Source: Candidatus Ornithoclostridium excrementipullorum
GTDB taxonomy: Bacteria > Bacillota > Clostridia > Christensenellales > UBA3700
Assembly (NCBI GenBank): GCA_018716085.1
Contig: DVKK01000044.1
Location: 1-64,000, forward strand
Direction: 5' to 3'
DNA length: 64,000 nucleotides
Below, in pieces: positions 46,385-56,162 of the stretch; position 1 is the first letter of the stretch, and each line of letters opens with the position of its first letter. The translations under genes were made by a program, and so were the position numbers. The notes beneath the pieces were generated by a model that was given only the letters and a program-made list of their open reading frames with translations, ran no database searches and was not told where the DNA came from.

Positions 46385-46413
46385 AAAAAGCGCGGATATC
46401 GCTGTATCCGCGC
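46385..46413 (-). terminator. Terminator of tig-clpP-clpX-lon-engB
   Basis: GCGCGGATA and TATCCGCGC pair around six bases, followed on the minus strand by TTTTT. A-rich on the other side too, so it may work both ways. Confidence 0.8.
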
Positions 46414-46467
46414 CGAAAAAAACCGTTTTGAGATATGCCGTATCGCGCCCTTATCCACGCGTCGGAG

Positions 46468-47109
46468 TCAAGTCGTCCGATCGCTTTCGATAGGGGCCCC
46501 GTCAACGGGCATTGAGTCGGGATCTTCTTCCAGAAACACGTCCATTTTTGACAAAACGGCTTCGAGCCCGAGCTTTGCCGACGAGGATACCGGGGTAATA
46601 TCCGCCTGTCCCATCGCGAAAGCGTTTGCGATGACTCTGAGCTGCTTTCTTACTCTTTCTTTGGACAGCTTGTCCGCCTTTGTCGCTATCACGAAAAAAG
46701 GTATCGCATTGTGATGGAGATAGGCTATCATCTGCTTATCCAACGCCGTAGGTTCGTGCCTTATATCGACCAGCACGGCAACGCAGCACAGGCGCTCGTC
46801 CTCGGCGAGATAGCCGTCTATCATCGCCCCCCAGCGGCGCCTTTCGGCGTCCGACGCCTTTGCGAATCCGTATCCCGGAAGATCGACGAGATAGAACTCT
46901 CCGCCGTTCACTTCGAAAAAGTTGAGAAGTTTCGTCTTCCCGGGCGTCGACGACGTCTTTGCGATGCCGTTCGTATTGGCGAAATAATTGATGAACGAGC
47001 TCTTCCCTACGTTCGATCTTCCCGCAACGGCTATCCTCGGGACGTCCGCGATCGCCGAAGGATCGAACTTCGCCATGGAGAGCGCGAATTTTACGTTTTT
47101 GACTTTCAT
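46468..47109 (-). CDS. engB: Ribosome biogenesis GTPase EngB (YsxC/YihA)
   Basis: Essential GTPase for 50S subunit assembly. The 213-residue protein shows G1 (AVAGRSNVGKSSFIN), G2 (TSSTPGKTK), G3 (LVDLPGYGFA) and G4 (ATKADKLS). The start overlaps the lon stop by four bases. In Bacillus too ysxC follows lonA, so the order is conserved. The C-terminal 25 residues are acidic and likely disordered. Confidence 0.95.
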   Translation of the reverse strand: MKVKNVKFALSMAKFDPSAIADVPRIAVAGRSNVGKSSFINYFANTNGIAKTSSTPGKTKLLNFFEVNGGEFYLVDLPGYGFAKASDAERRRWGAMIDGYLAEDERLCCVAVLVDIRHEPTALDKQMIAYLHHNAIPFFVIATKADKLSKERVRKQLRVIANAFAMGQADITPVSSSAKLGLEAVLSKMDVFLEEDPDSMPVDGAPIESDRTT

Positions 47110-49343
47110 TGTCTTGCTCCGTCGCCGAACGCCTGCTCGAAAACTTCGGAGATAGCGCTTACCGGCACTATCTCGAACGCGCTCTTTACGTTGTCGGGAA
47201 GCTCGGAAGCCTCTGCGGCGTTGTCCTCGGGTATAATGACTTTTTTCATGCCCGCGCGCTTTGCGGCAAGAAGTTTTTCTTTCAGTCCGCCTATCTTCAA
47301 GACCTTACCGCTCAGAGTCAGCTCTCCCGTCATCGCGAGTCCGTCGCTGACCTTTCTGTCGGTAAAAGCCGAGTCCAAGGCCGTAGCCAGAGCTATTCCC
47401 GCGGACGGGCCGTCTTTCGGCGTGGCGCCGGCTGGTACGTGGATATGCACGTCTATATCGGACAAGCCTCTGCCCGTCTCGCTTCTGACGACCGACAAAG
47501 CTATTTTCGCTGATTCCTTCATCACGTCTCCCAAACTGCCCGTCAATATCAGATCGCCTTTTCCGGACGGGACGAGTTTGACCTCTATCGGAAGCGTCAC
47601 GCCTCCCGCCGCCGTCCACGCGAGACCGTTCACGCAGCCGATCTCGCCGTCCGTCCTCTCGTCTTTTTCGGAATATGGCGGCAGACCGAGCAATTCCGAG
47701 ACCGTCCTCGCGTCCACCTTCCTTTCGGACGGCAGCCCTTTCGTCAGCGCTTCCGTCGTTATCTTGCGGCATACGGAACCTATCTTTCTTTCCAGTTCGC
47801 GCACTCCCGATTCGCGCGTGTATCCTCTTATTATCAGGTCGACGGCATCGTCGAGGAAAGTGACTTCTTCGGGGAGCAATCCGCACGCCTCGAGCTGTTT
47901 CGGAATGAGATATTTTTTCGCTATCGCGAGCTTCTCGTCCTCGGTGTATCCGCTCATCTCTATCACTTCCATGCGGTCGAGAAGCGGCTTCTGGATCGTG
48001 GAAGTCGTGTTCGCCGTAGCGATGAAAAACACCTTGGACAGATCGTAAGGCAGTTCGAGATAATTATCTCTGAACGCGCCGTTCTGCGCGGGATCGAGCA
48101 CTTCGAGCAGTGCGCCGGACGGATCTCCGCGCATATCGCTGGTCAGTTTGTCGACTTCGTCGAGCAAAAACAGCGGATCGGAACTCTTCGCGCCCGCAAG
48201 CTCGGAGATTATCCTGCCCGGCATCGCTCCGATATACGTCTTGCGGTGCCCTCTTATTTCCGCTTCGTCGTGTATGCCGCCGAGGCTTATATGGATATAT
48301 TCTTTACCGAGCGCGCGCGCGATCGACTTCGCCACCGAAGTCTTGCCTACGCCCGGAGCGCCCACAAGACAGAGTACGGGGGCCGTCTTTCCTCCCGTCC
48401 TGCGCATCACGGCAAGATATTCTATCACGCGCTTTTTAACGTCTTCTATCCCGTAATGGTCTTCGTCGAGAACGCGTCTGACTTCTTCGAGATCCACGGT
48501 CGCGCCTCTGTAAACGTTCCACGGCAGCGACACGGCGGTTTCGAGATAGTTTATCAGCTGCGAATATTCGGGAGACGACACCGGCATGCGCGCGCATCTG
48601 CGAAGATCCTTGTTGAGTTTCGCCTTGACCTCGTCCGAAGCCGCAAGAGCGTTCACTTTTTCGGTAAGATCCTTGATATCTTCGTTCTCCTCGTCCTGCG
48701 CCTCGAGCTTTTTCTTTATGCTCTCTTTTATGTTTCTGGCCTTGGCGTCGAGTTCGGCAAGATCGTCGCATATGTATTTTGCGCGGCGCAATATGTCGTC
48801 CTCTTCGAGGATGCGGCGGCGCCTGCACGGATACAGATTTGCTATCAGACCGCATATCTCGTCAAAGGATCCCATCTCCGACGCGTCTTTGAGGACCTTC
48901 TCTCCCGCAATGCCGGACACCTTGAGCGGCGCGACGAGTTTCAGCTTTTCGAGAACGGCTTTACGCGCAAAGGCGATTTTGAGCGGAGGAGCCGACGGAT
49001 AAGGATATTCGTCGAATTCCCCGGTTATCGTCCCGCTTTCGCTATCCTGTTCGAGAGATATCACCTTTGCCCTTACGTCCGTCCTGGCGCGGAAGACGAG
49101 TTTGCCGTCTTCGGCAATGCTTTCCACCGTGCCTATCGTACAGATCTCGCGGCAATCCCTGCCCACCTCGGGAAGCTCTCCCTCGACTGCCTTGGAGTCC
49201 ACGGTCACGAACGCCAGCTTCCCGACGGGCCCCGCAAATATCTTGCCGAGAGCGCTGCGCATTTCTTTGTGCGCAGGCGAAATCGCAGCCGTCTGTCCCG
49301 GCAGGAACGTTTCGTCTTTCATAAACAACACGGGTAATTTCAT
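47106..49343 (-). CDS. lon: ATP-dependent protease La
   Basis: Cytoplasmic AAA+ protease for damaged and regulatory proteins. The 745-residue protein has an N-terminal substrate domain (1-190), coiled coil (190-270), Walker A (LVGAPGVGKTSVAKS), GHRKTYIGAMPGRI, Walker B (PLFLLDEVDKL), and a C-terminal Ser-Lys protease (catalytic Ser in KDGPSAGIALA, Lys in KIGGLKEKLLAAKRAG). It is slightly shorter than usual at the N-terminus. The start at 49343 is chosen over upstream codons because it fits the family start KLPVLFMKD. Confidence 0.96.
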   Translation of the reverse strand: MKLPVLFMKDETFLPGQTAAISPAHKEMRSALGKIFAGPVGKLAFVTVDSKAVEGELPEVGRDCREICTIGTVESIAEDGKLVFRARTDVRAKVISLEQDSESGTITGEFDEYPYPSAPPLKIAFARKAVLEKLKLVAPLKVSGIAGEKVLKDASEMGSFDEICGLIANLYPCRRRRILEEDDILRRAKYICDDLAELDAKARNIKESIKKKLEAQDEENEDIKDLTEKVNALAASDEVKAKLNKDLRRCARMPVSSPEYSQLINYLETAVSLPWNVYRGATVDLEEVRRVLDEDHYGIEDVKKRVIEYLAVMRRTGGKTAPVLCLVGAPGVGKTSVAKSIARALGKEYIHISLGGIHDEAEIRGHRKTYIGAMPGRIISELAGAKSSDPLFLLDEVDKLTSDMRGDPSGALLEVLDPAQNGAFRDNYLELPYDLSKVFFIATANTTSTIQKPLLDRMEVIEMSGYTEDEKLAIAKKYLIPKQLEACGLLPEEVTFLDDAVDLIIRGYTRESGVRELERKIGSVCRKITTEALTKGLPSERKVDARTVSELLGLPPYSEKDERTDGEIGCVNGLAWTAAGGVTLPIEVKLVPSGKGDLILTGSLGDVMKESAKIALSVVRSETGRGLSDIDVHIHVPAGATPKDGPSAGIALATALDSAFTDRKVSDGLAMTGELTLSGKVLKIGGLKEKLLAAKRAGMKKVIIPEDNAAEASELPDNVKSAFEIVPVSAISEVFEQAFGDGARQ

Positions 49344-49398
49344 ATCGATCCGTCCTAATATCGAAAAATGCGAACGGCCCTCGGCCGTTCGCACCGCG

Positions 49399-50628
49399 TC
49401 ACGCGCTCTTGCGTATCACGGTAGGTTTCTCTTTCATCTGCGCGCAGTCTTTGGTGATCACTATCTTCTCGACCGATTTGTCGCCGGGCGCGTCGAACAT
49501 CACGTCGAGCATGATATTCTCGACAATGGATTTGAGTCCTCTTGCTCCCGTCTTCATCCTGACCGCCTGAGCGGCTATCTCGCGCAGTGCGCCGTCGGTG
49601 AATTCAAGATCCACGTCGTCTCCCGCGAACATCGCCTTATATTGTTTGACGAGCGCGTTCTTGGGTTTTACGAGAATGTTGACGAGCGCGTTCTCGTCGA
49701 GAGCGTCGACCGACACCACGACGGGGACTCTTCCTACGAATTCGGGGATAAGACCGAACTTGATCAGATCGTCGGGTTTGACGTCGTTGCATATCTGCCC
49801 GTAGGTCTGATTGCTCGTGCCCTTGACCTGCGCGCCGAATCCGAGCGCGGAGCCCTGCTTGCGCTTTTCCACGATCTTCTCGAGTCCGACGAAAGCGCCG
49901 CCGCAGATGAACAGTATGTTTGTCGTGTCGATCTGTATGCAATCCTGCTGAGGATGCTTTCTTCCGCCGTTGGGCGGAACGTTTGCGACCGTGCTTTCGA
50001 GTATCTTGAGAAGAGCCTGTTGCACGCCCTCGCCCGAAACGTCGCGCGTTATGGACATATTCTCGCCTTTTTTCGCGAGTTTGTCCACCTCGTCGATGTA
50101 GATTATGCCGACCTGAGCTTTCTTGATGTCGTAATCGGCTTTCTGGATGAGTTTGAGCAATATGTTCTCCACGTCGTCGCCGACGTATCCCGCTTCGGTG
50201 AGCGACGTCGCGTCGACTACCACGAAAGGCACGTCGAGGATCTTAGCCAACGTACTCGCGAGCATTGTCTTGCCGCATCCCGTGGGACCGAGCAGCAAAA
50301 CGTTGCTCTTTTCCAATTCCACGTCGCCGCCGGTATTGCAATGGAGCCGTCTGTAATGGTTGTAGACCGCGACCGACAGCACCTTTTTCGCCTGATCCTG
50401 CCCGATGATATATTCGTCGAGTTTCGCCTTGATCTCCTTGGGCGTAGGCACGTTCACGTCAACGCTCTCATCGCTCTTCGCCGAATAGTCGTGAAGCATA
50501 TGCTCGCACAGCGTAACGCACTCGTTGCAGATACATACGCCGTTCGCTCCCGTAAAGAGCCTTTCGACCTGATCGGCGGTCTTATTGCAGAACGAACAAC
50601 GCGCGTTGAAATTCATTTCGTCGCTCAT
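49399..50628 (-). CDS. clpX: ATP-dependent Clp protease ATPase subunit ClpX
   Basis: Unfolds substrates and feeds them to ClpP, whose gene ends seven bases upstream. The 409-residue protein has the N-terminal zinc domain ([25 protein letters not shown]), Walker A ([14 protein letters not shown]), [11 protein letters not shown], Walker B ([10 protein letters not shown]), a ClpP-binding loop near LGFGAQ, and the sensor-2 segment [11 protein letters not shown]. Start ATG at 50628 follows GAGGTG. Confidence 0.97.
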   Translation of the reverse strand: MSDEMNFNARCSFCNKTADQVERLFTGANGVCICNECVTLCEHMLHDYSAKSDESVDVNVPTPKEIKAKLDEYIIGQDQAKKVLSVAVYNHYRRLHCNTGGDVELEKSNVLLLGPTGCGKTMLASTLAKILDVPFVVVDATSLTEAGYVGDDVENILLKLIQKADYDIKKAQVGIIYIDEVDKLAKKGENMSITRDVSGEGVQQALLKILESTVANVPPNGGRKHPQQDCIQIDTTNILFICGGAFVGLEKIVEKRKQGSALGFGAQVKGTSNQTYGQICNDVKPDDLIKFGLIPEFVGRVPVVVSVDALDENALVNILVKPKNALVKQYKAMFAGDDVDLEFTDGALREIAAQAVRMKTGARGLKSIVENIMLDVMFDAPGDKSVEKIVITKDCAQMKEKPTVIRKSA

Positions 50629-50635
50629 CCGCACC

Positions 50636-51223
50636 TCATCTCTTATAGTAGATCTTGTCGATCAAGCCGTATTCCAGCGCCTCTTCCGCGGAGAGATAGT
50701 TGTCCCTGTCGGTATCGGCGATGACTTTATCGAACGGCTGTCCGCAATTTTCCGCGAGAATGCGGGCCATCTTCTCCTTGGTGCGCTGGATATGGTTGGC
50801 GACGATGACGATATCGGACGCCTGTCCCTGCGCTCCGCCGAGAGGCTGATGGATCATGATCTCGCTGTTGGGAAGTGCGAATCTCTTGCCCTTCGTGCCC
50901 GAAGACAGAAGGAACGCGCCCATGCTCGCAGCCATACCCACGCAGATAGTATTGATGTCGCACTTTACGTAGTTCATCGTATCGTATATCGCAAGTCCCG
51001 CGCTTACGCTGCCGCCGGGGCTGTTGATATAGATGCTGATATCCTTGTCTGCGTCCTTTGCCTCGAGAAAGATGAGCTGAGCGACCACGCTGTCGGCGGT
51101 CTGATCGGTGATCTCTCCCGTGATGAATATTATTCTGTCCTCGAGCAGGCGCGAGTATATGTCGTACGCGCGCTCGCCCGCTTCGGTTTTGTCTATGACT
51201 GTAGGAATAAGCAAATTCTTCAT
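50636..51223 (-). CDS. clpP: ATP-dependent Clp protease proteolytic subunit
   Basis: The 14-mer barrel protease of the ClpXP machine. The 195-residue protein has the catalytic triad S100 ([11 protein letters not shown]), H125 ([10 protein letters not shown]) and an Asp in the [10 protein letters not shown] segment. GGAG precedes the ATG. It sits between tig and clpX as in many Clostridia. Confidence 0.97.
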   Translation of the reverse strand: MKNLLIPTVIDKTEAGERAYDIYSRLLEDRIIFITGEITDQTADSVVAQLIFLEAKDADKDISIYINSPGGSVSAGLAIYDTMNYVKCDINTICVGMAASMGAFLLSSGTKGKRFALPNSEIMIHQPLGGAQGQASDIVIVANHIQRTKEKMARILAENCGQPFDKVIADTDRDNYLSAEEALEYGLIDKIYYKR

Positions 51224-51266
51224 ATTGACAATCTCCTTTTCCGTTTTGCCGCAAAGCGGCTTACCG

Positions 51267-52565
51267 TCACGCCTTCTCGGTCTTGACGGTGTTGTTCTCT
51301 TTCAGATATGCGAAGACCTTTTTGGTAGTAAGTATGCTCTTCGCGTAATCGGCATACTGGGGCGGCACGTCGGACACGGTCTTGTATTCCTTAGCCGCTT
51401 CGCCGAGCTGTTCGGCAAGATAAGCCATGATCTCGTCGTCGGTCACGTCGATGGCGGGCAGCTGCTTTATCACCTCTTCCATGACGAGTCTGTACTTGAC
51501 CGCCTTGGCGGAAGAATCGTGGTAACGTTTGAGCAGATCTTCCTCGGTGGAGCCGGTGAACTTGTAGTAGTCGTTGATGTTGAGCCCCTGATACTGCAAC
51601 TGATAGGAGAACTCGTCTATCTTGCGCTTGCTCTCTTCGACGATCATGCACTCGGGGATCTCCGCTTCGGACGCGTCGGCGACGGCGTCGATGATGGAAT
51701 TCTCGAGTTCTTCGTCCGCCTTCTCCTCGTTCTGAGCGGCGAGTCTGTCGCGTACGCTCTTCTTGTACTCGTCCACGGTGTCGCACTCGGAAATATCCTT
51801 GACGCTTTCGTCGTCCAGTTCGGGAACGACTTTGACGGTCGCTTCGTGAACGGTAACGGTGAACACAGCCTCTTTACCCGCAAGGCTCTTCTCGTGATAG
51901 TCTTCGGGGAAAGTGACCTTGATATCCTTGGTCTCTCCCACATTCATGCCCACCATCTGTTCCTCGAAGCCGGGAATGAACGTATGGCTGCCTATGACGA
52001 GCGTCTGCTTCTCCGCCGTGCCACCGTCGAATTTCACGCCGTCTACGCTGCCGCTGTAATCGATGAGGGTCTTGTCTCCGTCCGCGACCGCTCTGTCCTT
52101 GACGGGCTCCCAGCTTCCGGCGTTTTCGAGCGCCTGCTTTATCTCGGCGTCGACGTCGCCGTCGGTCACTTCCTTTACCTTCTTGACGAACTCGAGTCCG
52201 GTGAACTTGCCCAGCTTCACCTGCGGCTTGAGCTGTACGGTGGCGGTATACTTGAACGTGCTGTCGCTCACCGCGTCGATGTCGATCTCGGGGCTGTCCA
52301 CGGGGAAAAGCTCCGTTTCCTTATCGAGTATTTCGCCGTATGTTTTCGGCAGGATTATATCCATAGCGTCTTCGAAAAATACGCCTACGCCGTATACGCT
52401 CTCGATAACGCGTCTGGGCGCCTTTCCTCTGCGGAAACCTTCTATCTGATACTTATTCTTCGTCTTGTTGTATGCTTCGGTGATCGCGTCTTTCCATTCC
52501 TCCGCGCTGACTTCGACGGTGAATTTGACGCGGTCTTTCTCCAAAAGTTCCTTGGTGTAGTTCAT
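51267..52565 (-). CDS. tig: Trigger factor
   Basis: Ribosome-bound chaperone with prolyl isomerase activity. The 432-residue protein has the ribosome-docking signature [13 protein letters not shown], a central FKBP domain (about 150-235: [33 protein letters not shown]), and a helical C-terminal arm. The start at 52565 is set by family alignment. First gene of the tig-clpP-clpX-lon-engB protein quality operon and divergent from rqcH. Confidence 0.96.
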   Translation of the reverse strand: MNYTKELLEKDRVKFTVEVSAEEWKDAITEAYNKTKNKYQIEGFRRGKAPRRVIESVYGVGVFFEDAMDIILPKTYGEILDKETELFPVDSPEIDIDAVSDSTFKYTATVQLKPQVKLGKFTGLEFVKKVKEVTDGDVDAEIKQALENAGSWEPVKDRAVADGDKTLIDYSGSVDGVKFDGGTAEKQTLVIGSHTFIPGFEEQMVGMNVGETKDIKVTFPEDYHEKSLAGKEAVFTVTVHEATVKVVPELDDESVKDISECDTVDEYKKSVRDRLAAQNEEKADEELENSIIDAVADASEAEIPECMIVEESKRKIDEFSYQLQYQGLNINDYYKFTGSTEEDLLKRYHDSSAKAVKYRLVMEEVIKQLPAIDVTDDEIMAYLAEQLGEAAKEYKTVSDVPPQYADYAKSILTTKKVFAYLKENNTVKTEKA

Positions 52566-52597
52566 TGTAACCTCACAAAAAATTATTTGCAAGTAGT

Positions 52598-52626
52598 AGT
52601 TTAACACAATCGTCCGTTTATTGCAA
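52598..52626 (-). promoter_or_regulatory. Promoter of the tig operon
   Basis: On the minus strand: TTGCAA (52626-52621), 17-bp spacer, TAAACT (52603-52598). Back to back with the rqcH promoter. Confidence 0.6.
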
Positions 52627-52632
52627 TTATTA

Positions 52633-52661
52633 TTGCAAATAAATTACTTGTATTTTATAAT
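52633..52661 (+). promoter_or_regulatory. rqcH promoter
   Basis: TTGCAA (52633-52638), 17-bp spacer, consensus TATAAT (52656-52661). Transcription would start near 52668. Confidence 0.7.
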
Positions 52662-52721
52662 AGTACCGTGGCGCGCCCGCCCGTCGGCATTACTGCGGGA
52701 CAGACGCGCCCCGGAGGATAA

Positions 52722-54464
52722 ATGCCCAACGATTTCGTAACGCTGAACGCCCTGTGCCGAGAACTCAACGCGGCGCTTTCGGGAGCGAAAATAGACAAGA
52801 TACACATGCCAGAAGACGACGAAATAACCTTGTTCGTCCGAGCAGGCGGCAAAAACCTGTCGCTCGCTCTCTCCTGCAACGCCCAGAATCCGCGCATACA
52901 TTTTACAGAACGGAAAAAGCAGAATCCCGTCAACGCGCCGGCTTTCTGTATGCTTTTGCGCAAATTCCTCACGGGCGCGACTGTAGAGGGGTGCCGTATG
53001 CTGGGCGAAGACCGCATTTTCTGTTTCGATATCCTCTCGCGCAATGAGATGCGCGACGTGCTAAGGCTTTCGCTCATCGCCGAAATGATGGGCAGATACA
53101 GCAATCTTCTGTTGGTCGACGCGCAGACCGGCACGGTCAAAGACGCGCTCAAACAGGCGTCGTTCGACACGGCGACCAAGCGCTGTCTGCTGCCCGGAGC
53201 GAAGTACGAACTCCCGCCTCAGAACAAGACGAAACTTTCCGACAAAGCCGGATTGAGCGAAGCGCTCGACTCCTTTTGCGGAGGCAATCTGAAAAACCAT
53301 CTTCTCTCCGCGATCGGAGGCTTTGCGCCCGCCACGGCGGAAGAAGCCCTGTATGCCTCGGGCTGCGGGATACTCCGCGACGAGCCCCTTTCGGAAAGCG
53401 AAAAGGCTGCGCTGAAAGCCGAATTCGACGAACTGGAAAACGTATACGACTCTCCCCTGTTCTCGCCGTGCGCAAGCGTGAAGAACGGACGACCCGACGA
53501 CTATTTCGCGTTCCCTTACGCCTCGGTCGGAACGGATTTTATCCGCTATCCGTCGATGAGCGCCGCAGTGGACGCCTGCGTCGGAGAAAAGGACGCAGAA
53601 GAAAGACGCCGCCAGCACGTCAAACATCTGGTCAAAGCGTGCAGAGGGCTGATCTCCAAGACGCAAAAAAAGCTGGAAAAATGTCTTGCCCGAAAAAGCG
53701 AAGCCGCGGGAGCGGAACGCAACCGCCTGTTCGGAGAGCTGCTCACTTCCCATCTTTACGCGCTGAAACGCGGAGAAAAAGTCGCGAAAGTCGCCAATTA
53801 TTACGAAGAAGGCTGTCCCGAAGTCGAGATACCTCTGGATGTTACGCTCTCTCCCCAGCAAAACGCGGCGCAATATTTCAAAAAATACGCCAAGCAAAAG
53901 CGTACGGCGCAGCTCGTCGACGCGCAGATATCGGAATGCGAGACCACGCTGGAATATCTCCGAAGTATCGGCGCCTTTATAGAAGGATGTACGACTCAGG
54001 AAGAGATAGCAGAACTGGAAAAGGAACTCGAAGCGGCTGGCGCCGCCGGAATGCGCTCTGCTAGGTCCGCCCGTAAGGAAAAGCCCACGGCTCCTTTGCT
54101 GTACGACATAGACGGCTTTACCGTCGCCGCCGGGAAAAACAATCTTCAGAACGAAAAACTCACTTTCAAGACCGCAAACGGCGGCGATATCTGGCTTCAT
54201 GCAAAAAATTCGCACGGTTCGCACGTCGTCATCTTTGCGGAAAACCGTCCCGTGCCCGACGAGGTGATCGCAAAGGCTGCGGCGATAGCGGCTTACAGAT
54301 CGGAAGCGGCGAACTCCGACAAAACGGAAGTCGATTACACTCAAAGAAAGAATCTGCGCCGCCATCCGTGCGGGAAACCGGGGATGGTACTCTACACAGT
54401 CTACAATTCCGTCACCGTAAAGCCCGATCCGATGAGCCGATACGAGATAAAAAGCCGCGGATGA
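52722..54464 (+). CDS. rqcH: Ribosome quality control protein RqcH (NFACT family)
   Basis: Binds stalled 50S subunits with peptidyl-tRNA and adds C-terminal alanine tails that mark the peptide for ClpXP or similar proteases. The 580-residue protein has the NFACT-N domain (DKIHMPEDDEITLFVRA, AEMMGRYSNLLLVDA), a helix-hairpin-helix part, a coiled coil around 295-440 and the NFACT-R domain (GKNNLQNEKLTFKTA, DIWLHAKNSHGSHVVI). GGAGG precedes the ATG. Its place opposite tig-clpP-clpX groups quality-control genes. Confidence 0.94.
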   Translation: MPNDFVTLNALCRELNAALSGAKIDKIHMPEDDEITLFVRAGGKNLSLALSCNAQNPRIHFTERKKQNPVNAPAFCMLLRKFLTGATVEGCRMLGEDRIFCFDILSRNEMRDVLRLSLIAEMMGRYSNLLLVDAQTGTVKDALKQASFDTATKRCLLPGAKYELPPQNKTKLSDKAGLSEALDSFCGGNLKNHLLSAIGGFAPATAEEALYASGCGILRDEPLSESEKAALKAEFDELENVYDSPLFSPCASVKNGRPDDYFAFPYASVGTDFIRYPSMSAAVDACVGEKDAEERRRQHVKHLVKACRGLISKTQKKLEKCLARKSEAAGAERNRLFGELLTSHLYALKRGEKVAKVANYYEEGCPEVEIPLDVTLSPQQNAAQYFKKYAKQKRTAQLVDAQISECETTLEYLRSIGAFIEGCTTQEEIAELEKELEAAGAAGMRSARSARKEKPTAPLLYDIDGFTVAAGKNNLQNEKLTFKTANGGDIWLHAKNSHGSHVVIFAENRPVPDEVIAKAAAIAAYRSEAANSDKTEVDYTQRKNLRRHPCGKPGMVLYTVYNSVTVKPDPMSRYEIKSRG

Positions 54465-54490
54465 GCCGACTCTGCCGACGGCATAAACGA

Positions 54491-54515
54491 AAGCCCCCGT
54501 TTCCGACGGGGGCTT
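54491..54515. terminator. Shared terminator between rqcH and rluD
   Basis: AAGCCCCCGT and ACGGGGGCTT pair perfectly around TTCCG with T bases after it on both strands; the two genes converge here. Confidence 0.8.
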
Positions 54516-54516
54516 T

Positions 54517-55461
54517 TCATTCGGCGGGCGTCGTTTTTCCGCCGTATTTGCCGTCGAGGATCTCTATCACTTTTGCAAAATAGTCGGGAAGCGGCGCGGT
54601 AAACGTCATTCTCTCTCCGCTCGACGGATGCGTTATCTCGAGTTTGTATGCGTGCAGCAACTGCCCTTTCAGCCCGAACTTGTCCGATCCGCCGTAAGTC
54701 CTGTCGCCTACCACGGGATGTCCGATCGACTTCGCGTGCACTCTTATCTGGTGCGTTCTTCCCGTCTGCAATACGAATTCCGCGAAAGTGTAAGTCGGAT
54801 AACGCTTTATGACCCTGTAATCGGTCACGGCGAGCCTGCCCGTACGCGACACCGCATATATCTTGCGGTCCTTTTTGCTTCTGTCGAGATAGTTCCTTAT
54901 CTCTCCGCTGTCGTTGCGTACGACGCCGTCGAGCAGCGCCAAATAATGTCTTTTCGCGGTCTTTTCGGCTATCTGCCTCTGGAGAGAAAGGTGCGCGGCG
55001 TCGTTTTTTGCCACGACGAGCAGCCCCGACGTGTCTTTGTCGAGCCTGTGGACGATACCGGGGCGTATCACTCCGTTTATACCGCTGAGAGAATCGAGCG
55101 AATTGAGAAGCGCGTTGACGAGCGTATCGCCGTACGAACCGGGAGCGGGATGAACGACCATTCCCTGCGGTTTGTTCACGACCGCGATGTCGTTGTCCTG
55201 GTAAACTATCTCTATCGGTATATCCGACGGGGAAAGATCGAGCTCTTTCGGCGGAGGAGCGGATATGCTCACGCGATCGCCTTTACGCAGTACAGCCCCC
55301 GCTTTATCCGCCGCGGAACCGTTTATCGTTACGTTCCCGTCCAAGATCAGATTCCTTGCGTGCGAACGCGTACAGCCGACGATCCCGGCGACGAACGAAT
55401 CCAGCCTGCCCTGGTCGTCTTCCGCGTACGTCGCGGAATAATTTTCAGTTCGGGCTGCCAA
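54517..55461 (-). CDS. RluA/RluD-family pseudouridine synthase
   Basis: Isomerises uridines, probably in 23S rRNA (RluD sites); RluA/C specificity cannot be excluded. The 314-residue protein has an N-terminal S4 RNA-binding domain (GRLDSFVAGIVGCTRSHARN) and the catalytic motif VHRLDKDTSGLLVVAK, with QTGRTHQIRVHAKSIGHP downstream. The start is a TTG at 55461 behind GGAGG eight bases away, overlapping the end of lspA by 17 bases. The lspA-rluD order is widely conserved. Confidence 0.93.
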   Translation of the reverse strand: MAARTENYSATYAEDDQGRLDSFVAGIVGCTRSHARNLILDGNVTINGSAADKAGAVLRKGDRVSISAPPPKELDLSPSDIPIEIVYQDNDIAVVNKPQGMVVHPAPGSYGDTLVNALLNSLDSLSGINGVIRPGIVHRLDKDTSGLLVVAKNDAAHLSLQRQIAEKTAKRHYLALLDGVVRNDSGEIRNYLDRSKKDRKIYAVSRTGRLAVTDYRVIKRYPTYTFAEFVLQTGRTHQIRVHAKSIGHPVVGDRTYGGSDKFGLKGQLLHAYKLEITHPSSGERMTFTAPLPDYFAKVIEILDGKYGGKTTPAE

Positions 55462-56161
55462 CGTCCGATCCTCCGTCCGAGGAGAGTTCGTCCCTCCCCG
55501 CCGCGTCTTTATCCGTCAGCTTATCGGTTCCCGGTGCGTCCGCAGAGCCGGTCTCTCCGCATGCGTCTTCCGATATGGCGTCGCTGTCCGAAGGATATTC
55601 CTCCTCTGTCGTCACGGGACAGGCGCCCGTTTTTCCGCCTCGTTTTTTTCCGGAAAAATCGCCCTCGCGATAACCGAATATCATATATACTATCAGCATC
55701 GCCATGCCGATTATCACGAAGATATCGGCGATGTTGCCGATAGCGAAATCTATGCCGAAAAAGGTCTGTAAGAAAGTATAATCGATAAAGTCGCGGACAT
55801 AGCCGAACGCTATCCTGTCGATCAGATTGCCTACTCCTCCGCCGATAACGCAAAGCAGCGCGTATCTGAATATCTTCGGAGAATGCGGTCTGAACAGCAG
55901 TATAAACAGCGCCGCCGCAAGTCCTATGGCGGTGATCGCGGTCAAAAGTTCCGTCCTGCCGTCGAATATACCGAAAGAAGCGCCGTAATTGCGCGCCAAC
56001 GTTATCGAAAATATGCCTTCCGCTACCGTAACGGTGTTACCCGGCGCGTTTTCGAGTATGTCGAACGCCGCCGTTTTCGAAAGAAGATCGACGGCGAGCA
56101 CGGCGACTCCGAACAGCGCTTCGAAAACGAAGACGCGGTATTTTTTCAAAAATTCCGCCAT
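55445..56161 (-). CDS. lspA: Lipoprotein signal peptidase with acidic C-terminal tail
   Basis: Membrane aspartic protease that removes signal peptides from prolipoproteins. Four membrane helices lie within the first 165 residues; the catalytic pair is D124 (YVRDFIDYTF) and D146 (GNIADIFVIIG), with GGGVGNLIDRI between helices. At 238 residues it is about 70 longer than usual because of a cytoplasmic tail rich in Asp, Glu, Ser and Gly. One base follows the sepF stop. Confidence 0.93.
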   Translation of the reverse strand: MAEFLKKYRVFVFEALFGVAVLAVDLLSKTAAFDILENAPGNTVTVAEGIFSITLARNYGASFGIFDGRTELLTAITAIGLAAALFILLFRPHSPKIFRYALLCVIGGGVGNLIDRIAFGYVRDFIDYTFLQTFFGIDFAIGNIADIFVIIGMAMLIVYMIFGYREGDFSGKKRGGKTGACPVTTEEEYPSDSDAISEDACGETGSADAPGTDKLTDKDAAGRDELSSDGGSDVGSPN

Positions 56162-56162
56162 G

